This document shows, piece by piece, positions 1 to 10,100 of a DNA stretch of 64,000 nt. Within the stretch, counting starts at the first letter, position 1; every line of letters starts with the position of its first letter. The position numbers and the translations under genes were made by a program. This stretch comes from Eopsaltria australis (lineage: Eukaryota > Chordata > Aves > Passeriformes > Petroicidae), in contig JAVTVJ010000369.1 of the NCBI GenBank assembly GCA_034509425.1, positions 1,209,501 through 1,273,500 on the forward strand, written 5' to 3'. The notes under the pieces are model-generated. The model worked only from the letters and a program-made list of their open reading frames with translations, was not told where the DNA came from and made no database searches.

Positions 1-539
1 CAGATGGGTTTTTGAGAGGTGATTTGCAAAGGGGAAAACCCAACTGTCCTGTTTTAGACCTCTCAAAATGGAACCTGGCAGGAAGGCTTAGGGCTAGTGA
101 TAGCAGAAAAACTAAACATAATTTTTTCTGCATGCAGGCTTGGCACAAAGCAACTCCCAGAGAGTGCTGTGCTGGAATGCTCTTTATGGGGAGCCAGCAC
201 AGACCCTGCCTTAATCCACAGTGCCTGCTGCAGAGGCTCTACAAAAATAATGTTTATGCATTTGTAGTAGGTTGCCAGAACTGGAAGTATCAACCCAGGA
301 GTTTTAAATAAATTTAAAGATTAAATAGTTGAGGTGTTAAGTGAGAGGTTATGCTCCTCTGTGAAGCTTCCATGGTGCCCAGTGTTTCACCTGTCAGACA
401 TTTTATAAGATCAGAATTCAGAGGAATTATGGGAATTCACTGACCAGCTATAGCAGACGGACTGATACAATTAGCAGAGTATAGTGGATCAATTACACTG
501 ATGAATATTAGGAAAGGATAATGTGAGTTCTTAAATGGA

Positions 540-935
540 AGAAGTCCTGCTCTGCAGAGCTGTTGGAATTCGTCAGAAGAGTCAGTAGTGATATAAATAA
601 AGAAAATTCAGTCAATGCAGCCTACTTGGATTTCCAAGAGACAGGACCAAAAGGAGTCTTAAGGGACTTAGGAGGCCATGCAGTCAGAGCAGAAGTCTGC
701 TGATGGATGAAATACTGATTTTAAAAAACCCAACATTTGTTTTCACAGTCAAGATCACTTGAGGAGCACTCTGGAGATGTGTGCTGGGACCTGTGCTGCT
801 TAAATAGACTTTTTAGTGGTATGGAAAAAGTGATGGAAGATGCAGTGACAAAACTTATCTGTCTTTGGTTAAACAAAGTGTGCTACACATTGAGTCAAAC
901 CTTCCTAGAGTGGAAAATGAAAGCATGGGCTCAGG
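540..935 (+). repeat. Decayed non-LTR retrotransposon reverse-transcriptase remnant (CR1-like)
   Basis: Broken frames on the + strand resemble the reverse transcriptase of avian non-LTR elements. A piece reading like Ala-Tyr-Leu-Asp-Phe-Gln lies near 625-640. It is followed by the region that normally encodes the 'KAFD..PH..LL' block, and a piece like 'VLGPVL' lies near 780-800, with a 'MEKVMEDAVTKL' segment after it. Stops and indels break every frame, so it is not functional. The assignment rests on recalled family motifs; a repeat-library search would settle the exact family. Confidence 0.5.
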
Positions 936-1220
936 GCTGATGATAACATTGCAACAGATGAGTGACAATGTCAGCACAGGGCTTGTGGCTTTCAGCAAAG
1001 CAAATCAATCCTTGTTCATCAGGAGCAGAGAACAAAGCCACCCCATTGTGCTACTTTGTGCACCCACAGCGTGCCTTCATGCCTTTGACATCTTGCCAGC
1101 CCCCTTGGCTCAGCAAGGACCGAGCTCCCTGGGGCAGTTGTGGAGCACAGCAGTGTGCTCAGGGTCAGCTGCTGTACCAGGGCTGGCTGGAGAGTCCCAA
1201 ACACATCAGCCCAGAAAGGG

Positions 1221-1280
1221 GCATGTGAGGGATACAAGGGGCATGTGAGGGATACAAGGGGCATGTGAGGGATACAAGGG
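1221..1280. repeat. Three-copy 20-bp tandem repeat
   Basis: The 20-base unit gcatgtgagggatacaaggg occurs three times in a row without a mismatch. It lies in NDRG3 5' intronic sequence. Perfect identity suggests a recent duplication and probable length polymorphism. Confidence 0.95.
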
Positions 1281-1569
1281 TGTCACTTCTGGGGAGGATG
1301 GAAATGGGGTCAGTTGCTTCCCAGTTCCCAAACTAAGAGCCAGGAGATCTCATGCAAAATCAGCAGATACAAGATAGGGAATTACGTGGTTCTTTACCCC
1401 ACCCCTGGTCACAGGGAGAGAGAGGTACCAAAAGCACAAGTGTTTGGGGGTTGCAGCCCCATCCTCAGAAAGTTGAAGACCATACCTCCAGTTGAGGAAG
1501 TCTCATTTGACCTGCAGATTGTTGGAAGCTGTTACAAGATGCAAATGTTTGAGATCTTGTATCACTTTT

Positions 1570-1925
1570 TCCTTTTCCGCAAGCACGGGCTCCTGCAGTC
1601 GGCCCGGCAGGCTCTAGCTCCAGCTGTTCTCAGTGCCTTCTGTTCCTCCTCCGTCATTGCTCTTCTCATTCCCGGCCCCCAGGCACCGCTGGTGTTCGAA
1701 GCTGTGCTTCCCAGCTGCGCTGAGTGCATCGATGGCAGCTGCCTGCCCAGCCCCAGCGCTGTGTCCCAGCAGCGAGTGTGGCACGGGCTGTGCCCGCGGC
1801 TGCCGAGAGCAGGCTCTGGGAGAGCGAGAGAGGAGCCGAGCCCAGCCCCTCACCCCCCAGCCGAAATCCCCCGGGATCTCTGCCCTTCCCAAGAGAAGAG
1901 CCCCCGGCTAAGAGGCTGCAGCCAG
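1570..1925. other. GC- and CpG-rich patch within NDRG3 5' intron
   Basis: About 350 bases are clearly richer in G+C than their flanks, and I count about 21 CpG dinucleotides, while neighbouring kilobases hold very few. No recognisable protein is encoded, although all frames are open for some distance because of the composition. It could be an internal promoter or alternative first-exon region of NDRG3, or a GC-rich repeat remnant. No donor site with convincing coding sequence was identified. Confidence 0.4.
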
Positions 1926-3439
1926 CTGCACCCCTTCCCCCCACCTTGGCCACGTCTTTTGACTCTCTGAACTACTGGTCATTGTCATCTCTTAGGCAAC
2001 AGATGGGAGAAAATTCCCTGAGAGAAAGGAAAAGAAAAAAATAAAAAATTTCCTAACTTCCAACAAGTGTACATTCCCCGTGTTTGAGTCTGTAATGTGA
2101 CTGAAGGAGTAGCAGGGTAGTCCCCTTTCCCCCAAATCGCAGTTTACACAGTCTGCAAAGTCAAAGTAAGCAGGAGAGCAAGAATTGATTATTAGCTCAT
2201 GGAAACTTTTCCTTCCCCACTTGAGATCTGAGATCCAAGTTTCCAAGCTCAGCTTTGGAAAACAGAAATGCAGGGTGCTGCAGCGTGAAACACATTGAAA
2301 TGCTTGGCTCTGAAGGGAAGTGGGTGTTTCTATTTCTAGTACCTTGTCCTGTAGCTTACTTAGTAAAAGCATGTATGACCTTAGCAGTAAGTTCAAATGT
2401 AATTACAGAAAAGACCGTGATGCAGACATATTTCAATATCATCAGCTTTTTTGTTGCTTTCTGTGCTTTTCTCATTGTTCCATCAGTTTAGTTTTTGTGA
2501 TTCTGTTTGATGGTTGGCCTTTTGCTGCTGCCTATATACCCTACCTCATCTCCTGCAGGTGTGTTTTCATGAGCCATCAGTCAGTTTAATTGATCTTGTG
2601 CTCAGGGCAAGGTTATTCCTTCTGCCACCCCTTGGGCTCTGAGCCAGAACCAGCATTTGCCAGACCTCTGTGAGCTTCTTAACTCACTGACCTGGCAGAA
2701 GTCTTAACAAAGCAAGATTAATAAAAGAAAAAAAAATTTAAAAAGGCAACTGGATCATTTCCTGCCAGCTCAATGAGTTCAAGCTGCTTATGGAAGAGCC
2801 TAGCAAGTGCCAGAGCTGGCAGAAAGACCTGCTCTTAGTGGCAGTCCTTAGCCCAGCCCTCAAGGGTGTAGGGAAGTGCAGGTGGGAGTTGCAGGCTCCA
2901 GCCACTTTGGCATGTGCTGTGCTCTCCATTGACTTCGCTGTGTTTCACCCTTCCAGCCACCTGCACTGCCAGTCTCACTTATCCAAAACCAGCCACTTTA
3001 GTTAAAGGACTCATTAACACCTGGATGCTTGGAGAGCACTAAACTGGAGTCCAGTGCTGTGGCAGAGTACAGGACAGAGCTTTGCCCAGCTCAGCAGAGC
3101 AGCCCTGAGAGCTGAGACCTGGGCAAGGGGCAGAGCCTGGGGCTTTTCTGGAGGCTGGGGAAGTGGAGGCTGCAGCCTGGGCTGCCTTGTGCAGCCTTGC
3201 TGTGAGGGCAGGAGTTGCCCTGTGGACACATGCTTGCTTTGCACACACAGATGAGTCCTTTCCTACCCCACAGTCCCCTCCTAAGGAAAAGGGAGCCAGG
3301 TGAGCCTCAGGTGAGGTGATGTCATCTGTAGATGGGTCTCTGCTGCTTTGTAGATAAGTACTCTGGCTTCTGCACATGCAGGAAAGCTTTGGTTAGCTTC
3401 TATTCATGAGAAAAACCCATGAGAAGAAACTAATCAGTT

Positions 3440-3770
3440 TCTACCAGTGAGAATGTAACATCACCAAAAGTAAGGCATTTAAACAACAGAAAGAGGAAAA
3501 CAGCACCTGTTATTTTTTGTAATGACTGAATGCTTATGCTATAAGTAACCAATAGTATTATATTGTATGTAAATAATAGCCAGTGAATCTATTGTAATTT
3601 TGTAGCCAATGAATATGCAACACAAATGAAAACATGTAAAAGTGTATAAAAGAGGCTGCTTCCTTGAATAAACAGTTTCTTGCCCTTGTCCGAGGCACTG
3701 ACTGTGTGTGTCGTGCCCACCCCAGTAGCGACATTGGGCAGTGGTTGGACACAGACTGGATACAGAGATT
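3440..3770 (+). mobile_element. Endogenous retrovirus LTR-like segment
   Basis: The segment has the promoter and processing layout of an LTR on the + strand: a CCAAT box in tagccaatga near 3603, a TATA box in gtataaaaga near 3644, and an AATAAA at about 3668. These are followed by a short downstream region with ttgcccttgtccgagg. The same order of elements with related wording recurs at 59136-59411, which supports a shared LTR family. Ends are not sharply defined. A CR1 3' end follows directly. No retroviral coding sequence is seen beside it. Confidence 0.5.
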
Positions 3771-3782
3771 TGACAGGGTTGT

Positions 3783-3907
3783 GGGTTGGCCAGGTTGGAT
3801 GGATCTTGGAGCTACCTGATATAGTGGAAAGTATCCCTGCACATGGCCAGGGGGTGGAATGAGATGGTGTTTAAGGTCTCTTCCAACCCAAATCGTTCTG
3901 TGATTTC
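3783..3907 (+). mobile_element. CR1 LINE, 5'-truncated 3' end
   Basis: The sequence matches the well-known avian CR1 3' tail. It has a 'ccaggttggatgg' start, the 'agctacctgatatagtgg' block, the 'atccctgcacatgg' block and the closing 'aaggtctcttccaaccca' block, ending near a degenerate copy of the terminal octamer. It is only about 125 bp, as expected for the heavily 5'-truncated CR1 copies in bird genomes. Orientation is +, the same as NDRG3. Confidence 0.85.
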
Positions 3908-4030
3908 AGGAGCTTTACTGTGGGTAGGAAGGCAGTGTTAAAGTGGGAATGGGGCCCTTGCTGCTGGCCCTCAGGGTTCCCTGTGCAGGCAGCACATTTA
4001 ACACTGGGGCTCCTTCTTCTCTCTCTGCAG

Positions 4031-4136
4031 GAACATGACATTGAGACAGCTTTCGGAGTGGTTCATGTCACCATGCGGGGCACACCCAAGGGGAACAGAC
4101 CTGTCATCCTCACATACCATGACATTGGCCTCAACC
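4031..4136 (+). CDS. NDRG3: NDRG3 exon a
   Basis: The acceptor is ctctctgcag and the donor C|GTAAGC. The exon encodes [14 protein letters not shown] through YHDIGLN, 35 codons plus one base. This is the first strand of the hydrolase fold with the family signature [13 protein letters not shown]. Confidence 0.95.
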
Positions 4137-7100
4137 GTAAGCCCTTGCATTGCCAGGACCCTGAAAAAGTGATTATTCGTGGTATTTGCTTTTGAGCGTG
4201 GGGAGTAGCAGGCCTGGCATGGAGCTGAGATGAGGTCATTCCAGGGTGAAAAGATAAAGGTCTGTGGGAGAGAGAGCACGTGCCATGCCCCTGTCCATTC
4301 CAGCACCCCTTGAAAAGTAGGGCCAAGGTGGAAAGGTGGAAATAGGTCCACTCAACACACTGTAGTGCTCTAGCTGACTTGCTGCATTGTGTGATAGGGC
4401 ATCCATTCCCTGGGTGCTTGGCAGGTGAACAAGTCCCTTCTATGTGGCTGCAGCAGTAGTGTAATGTCCTGGTGGGCTCAGTTGTTCTTTTCGCATGTCT
4501 TCCCACCCAAAATGTACTGTTAGGTTCACACAGGTGCTCCTCTGTGAGTGCTTTGAGTACATTTCTGGGGCCTTGCAGCCTGGACTGTTGTTTGTCTGCT
4601 GCCCTCCAGTCATGGCAGTTCTATTGCTGGGACTCACTGCTGCATTGCAGTTCTGAGGCACAGCACATGCACCATCCAGCACCCACTGCCCTGTGGGCTC
4701 AGTGAGGACTTGAGCTCCTGCAGGTGTGTTGCCCTGGTGTTTGGAGGGTGGCTTGCAATAAAACTTAAGGAAGTGTCTAATTTCTTTTTGTTGTTGTCGC
4801 AGACAAATCATGTTTTAACGCGTTCTTTAACTTCGAAGACATGCAAGAGATCACCCAGCATTTTGCTGTGTGCCATGTGGATGCACCAGGCCAACAGGAA
4901 GGAGCCCCCCCATTCCCATCTGGGTAAGAGCTCTGCAGAGACCCATGTTGTTCAGTCTGGACCGAGGTAGCACTCAGTTTCAGCCAGCTGGGACTGCTAG
5001 GCTGAGCGTAGTGGTAAGCTGGTGTCAGCAGCAGAGGAAATGGCAAGAAGAGGAAGCTTCCCTAGGGGCATTCAGGAAACTGTCCAATTACTAAGACATG
5101 GGTAAAGCCCTCACTAGTGCTGAGTCTGGTACCAGCTTTCTGACTTGAACATGAGCCCAGCACACTGCAGTCCAGCTGGCATTTCATCTGTGTGTCCTGC
5201 CACAGAAGTCTGACTGTCCAAAAGACCACAGCTCTGTGTTAGTCTTGCTCGGAGGGCTGGGATCCACACAGTCAGCTGAAACATATTGTTGCACATTAAT
5301 AACCTGTGCACGTGTCTGTCAGATGTTCCTTGTCCCTCCTACCTTGAGTGGAACTGGAAGGTAACCTCTGTCAGGCTGTATTTGAAGGTGCTCTCTTGCT
5401 TTTCAGGTACCAGTATCCCAGTATGGATGAACTGGCTGAAATGTTACCTGCTGTTCTGACACACCTGAAGTAAGTCTCTGAAAGGAAATGGGTGAGCCAG
5501 CTGGATACCCTATTCCAGCACCTACTTCTGCCTCTGCTTGCCATGTCTGATATGCTCACTGAGGTGTCCCAAGAGGCACAAGCATCTCCCAGCCAGTGTG
5601 ACCCTGTCTAGTTCAATGCTGGAAGCACTGTTCTCTACAGGAGGCAATTTATGGCTGCTGCATCACTGCTGCATTGTTTTGAAAACAAACCATAAGTGCA
5701 CAGTTGGATGCAGAGGGGAAAGACTGCCTCTAGGGGTACTTCAGCTGAGCTAAGTTAGTCTTGCTGACTGTGAAATGCCTCTATTTCAGCCTGAAAAGCT
5801 TCATTGGGATTGGCCTAGGAGCTGGTGCTTATGTCCTCAGCAGGTGTGCAGTAAGTATCTCTTCAGTGCTTGTGACCCCTGTGGGCTGTGGTCATTGCTG
5901 GTCAGACTGATGGTGTGGGGCACGGGCAAAGGAGCAGTCAGTAATTACAGCAGGGCTGCAGGGAGCCATAGGAGAGCTACCTCCATTCACATGGTTGTGT
6001 TGGAGCAGTCTGGGTTACTCTGAAGCTGTGACAGGCATGGAAAGATTGTAATGTGATGCCTTTGAGTCAGCAGAGCTCATCCTGAGTGCTGGGAATAGCC
6101 AGTCTTTAGTCTTCACAGAGACTGGCTGCCTTAGTGTGTGCTGTGTCCAGTGTTTGTGGCACCAAAGGATTGATGTGGTGATGTACTGCAAACCGATGTT
6201 GATGAGGAATATGCTTTGTCACTGGAAGGAAGCAGATTTTGCTTCACCCTTATGCAAGAGAGCTGCCTCTCTTTCAATACCTGCTTATACATTTCTCTCT
6301 AGTGTAGTGTTCATGTGAAATCAGTGGGTATCATTTAGTAGCCCAGGAATTTGCCTGAGTCTTTCAGAGGTAGTGTTAAAAAACCCCCGTAATCTGACAT
6401 TTTCAGTAAGATTTGCTTCAGGTTGTTGAGTGTAGAGAGAGCTCCCAGTTGTTTGGGCCACTGTAATTTCTTCAAGCTACTGTACTGTGCAGCTGCCCCT
6501 CCTACACAAAGTTCTCTGTTTCCTGATCTCTACAGTCAGGATTGAGCCGGGGCAGTATGAGGCTCAATTTATTTTGTTCCTTTTACTTTGTCTTGCACCT
6601 TTTGCAAGAAGCTTTCCAGCTGCTGCACCAGCTGTTGACCACTGTGTGGGCTGAATCATCCTTCTGAGTGTGCCTCTGCTCTCTCCCCACAGCTCAGCCA
6701 CCCTGACCTCGTGGAGGGACTTGTTCTTATTAATGTTGATCCATGTGCAAAGGGATGGATTGACTGGGCAGCATCCAAGGTGAGATTCTGCTTCCCCCAC
6801 ACATGTGCTCTCCACAGCACTTAATGAACAGTGTGTAGAGTTTAAAAAAAAGGACAGAATACAGGTATGTTTCCATTTCTGGCAAAAACTGTACAATTTA
6901 ATTTATGTCCCTGCAGCATTCTCAGTCTGGGTATAGTATGGCCTCTGCCCTAGGAGCAGGGGTGGGTGTGATCATGTGAATGAGAAATTTAGTCCTCTAA
7001 TTTAGTCCTCCTGCTTGCAGGCTTCATTTGATTGATATTGAATTAATCTCTTAATTATTCTCTTATTCTGGCCTCTTGAAGTTATTTAAGGTTTCTAGTT

Positions 7101-10100
7101 TTTTGGAGAGCTGTGTTGTGTATAGACAGTTTTTTTGAAGCTTTGCATGTCCATTCCAAGCTTCAGGCATTTGCTTCTTATATAGTTTGAATAGTTTCTT
7201 CATTATTTTCTTTACTGAGTAGCTGTTTTGCAATGTGTGATGAAACTGCATTTTCCAGTTACTCTCCTTCTCATTCACGGTCACTCTTCAGTTTTCAGGC
7301 TGGACAACCAACATAGTGGATATTGTCTTGGCACATCATTTTGGCCATGTAAGTACCCAGCAGATGCTAATGTTGCTCATGCAACTGTACATGGACTGTA
7401 ACTTCTGTATGTGTCTGCTCCATCAGATGAGGGTTGCCACAGGTAGTACCATTTTCTGTGTGTGTCAGGCTCACATCGGGGTTAGCCTGCTGCGGGGCAT
7501 ACACATCCTCACTCTTGCCCTAACTGTCTCCAGGCCATGCATGGTGATAGAGCTCCTTTGTGATGCTTAGGACACTGTCCACAGAAACAAGTGGCAACCA
7601 GTTCTCTGTAGCCAGCATGGAACCCTTTGGACTGTGGGTAGAGGATAGGTCAGCTGGAATCTTCGTATCTGTCCAGATGTTGAACTGCTGTATTCTGCTC
7701 GTCTTACCTTCAGTGTCAGCAGAGGCAAACCAGCCCCTCCTGGAAACTTTGGATACACCAATGCCTTCTGTTTGGGATTAGCTGTCTCTCAAGCAGCAAG
7801 CTTACTGGGCAATGACAGGGATAGTGCCTTGTGCACACTGTATGTGCCACACAGCAGATCAGTCCCTGACCTGGACTCTTTTTGCAACAACACATCAAAG
7901 GAATGCTTCCTTCTCAGGCACGGCTTCCTCCTGCACACATCCTGTCTTCTTCCCACTGTCAAGCCCCTTCACTGTGTGTAGTGCTTCCTTGCATTCCCTG
8001 CTCTCTCAGAATGTAGTTTCTTCTTTGAACTGGGTGCTGGGATTGAACTTTCCCTTGGTCACAGTCTTACAGCTTATGTATAAAGCTTTGCTTCTGAAAC
8101 ACTGAGCGTAAGTGGCAGACCTGCCTAGTGCAGAGTGGTTTCTGTGCAAGCATTACTGAGGCTTAGGAGTTAACTTATCCCATCTCAGGATACCTGTACC
8201 CCTGTGCTTGTGCACTGCCAGTTGTAGAAGTGTAGTCACATTCCCAAAGCATGGCACGTACCAGCACAGCACACAAATACCTCATGTCTCTGGGATCCTG
8301 CTGCAGCCTGGGGTCACTGCCCTCTCTGTCACTGCTCACAGGGAATGACATGTATGGATGTGCTTTAATGTTTTGGTATTTTTATGACTATTGCTTCTTT
8401 ACTTGTGAAAATGTGTTTCCTGTTTTTCAATTCTTCTGCTTTTGTACAGGAGGAACTGCAGGCAAATCTAGATTTGATCCAAACATACAGGCTTCATATT
8501 GCACAGGACATTAACCAAGATAACCTTCAGCTGTTCCTCACCTCATACAACAGGTATAGGATACCTTTTTGCCTGACAGACAGCTCCCACAGCTTCCCTG
8601 CTCAGCAGATTTGCTGCCATATGTATTATCCTATTGGGGATATCCATATAGGGAACCTTTGTCCTAAGCCTAGTCTTCAGCTGTTACTGAGCCAAGCCTA
8701 GCCCTTTTGTCTACCCCCAGACCCTGTCACACCACAGTAGATCATCTCTGGGCACACAGCAGTTCCATGAGAGGATGGATCCTGTTTTCTGGGGATGACT
8801 GCTGGACTCCTGGGTGCTGGAGCCAGCACTTGTGGTTGGATTTTGTGTGTCCCCATGATAACCAGTTTCCTCTGCAGATTTAATGGAGAATTGTTCTGTT
8901 TTGTCTTTCAGTCGTAAAGACCTGGAAATTGAGAGACCAGTTGTTGGTGTCAATGAAACAACTGCAAAAACACTCAAGTAAGTTGTCTGAATCAGCCTCA
9001 GTTGCTGACTGTGCAGTCTCTTCAGCAGAAAAGATGCTGTTGCTTCTCGGCAAGAACTCACCAAGCCCAAGCAATGGGAAGACTGTCCAAGATGGTTCCA
9101 GGCTGTGGTGCAGGACTGGCAGCTGCAGTGGGTCAGAGGTGTCTGGAAGTCCTGTCATTAAGAACTCTTTGAGATTCTCCAGAAGGCAGGGTCAGAGGCA
9201 CATGTGTGCAACAGCAATGGCAGTTGCTGTGCATGGAGGGGACAGTCTGGGTGCATCTGCAAGCCCTGGAGAATGTTGTGGTACAACAAAATGCCAAGGT
9301 GTGATGGCAGGCAGGGATTTTGCTGAGCATTTTTCTGTTAACCTTTCATGAGGGTCTTGGTTCACAGAGCTCAACCTTCTCAGAAACCCCTTTGATGCAC
9401 TTTGAGTAACACCTCTGTTTTGGCTTTTGACCAGGTGCCCTGCCTTGCTTGTTGTTGGTGACAACTCACCTGCTGTGGAAGCAGTGGTATGTATCCATTA
9501 TTTCCTCTTGTGAGATCAGCCCCACAAGTCACTTAGCCCTTGGATGGAACACCTGCCATTCCTCCCTGGATCTTTAATTTGTTGTTCACTTCCTGCATGA
9601 TCTCTGCTTCCTTGCTCAGTCCTTCCTGGCTCCAGAGAAACTCCCATTGCTGAAGACAGCCACTGCTTCTGGTGCAGCTACTCCACATTTTACACCTGAG
9701 TGTTCAAGTTTTCTGTGTTGACACCATGTCCTTCTCTCCTTTTTTTTAGGTTGAATGCAATTCACGTCTTGACCCAACCAAAACGACCCTTCTGAAGGCA
9801 AGTTCCACTCTAGAATCATTCTGGCAGCTCTACTTAGGTTTTTGCTTTCCATACATTTGGCTTTAAGAAGTTTGTGGACAGTCATTCAGGACTGTGCTCT
9901 CTTCTCCATGGAGCTGGAGCTGAGAGGGAAGAGTTTGTCAGGGGGTCCCCAAATCCCTGCTTTATGGCCGTCTTCAGCTGGCAGGGAAGACCCCTGAGAG
10001 ACAGCAGAGCTACCCTTGCCTCCACCCTGCCCTCTGCAGCACCATCCTTTTCCCTAGCTTTGTCCTGGTCCTTCCCAGCCTCAGCTGTGGCCCCGCAGTG

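Larger units (their letters stand above)
1..4030 (+). other. NDRG3: NDRG3 5' intron sequence (no coding exon found)
   Basis: The first NDRG3 exon visible starts at 4031 in phase 0. The family's N-terminal roughly 30 residues (the short exons before the EHDIET segment) are expected upstream. I searched this stretch for a short exon ending in an Asp-Phe-Asp-Cys-Gln-like sequence plus a GT donor and did not find one. The interval instead holds LINE and LTR remnants, a 20-bp tandem repeat and a GC-rich patch, listed separately. It is therefore most simply intronic, with the promoter and first exons outside the window. Confidence 0.6.
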
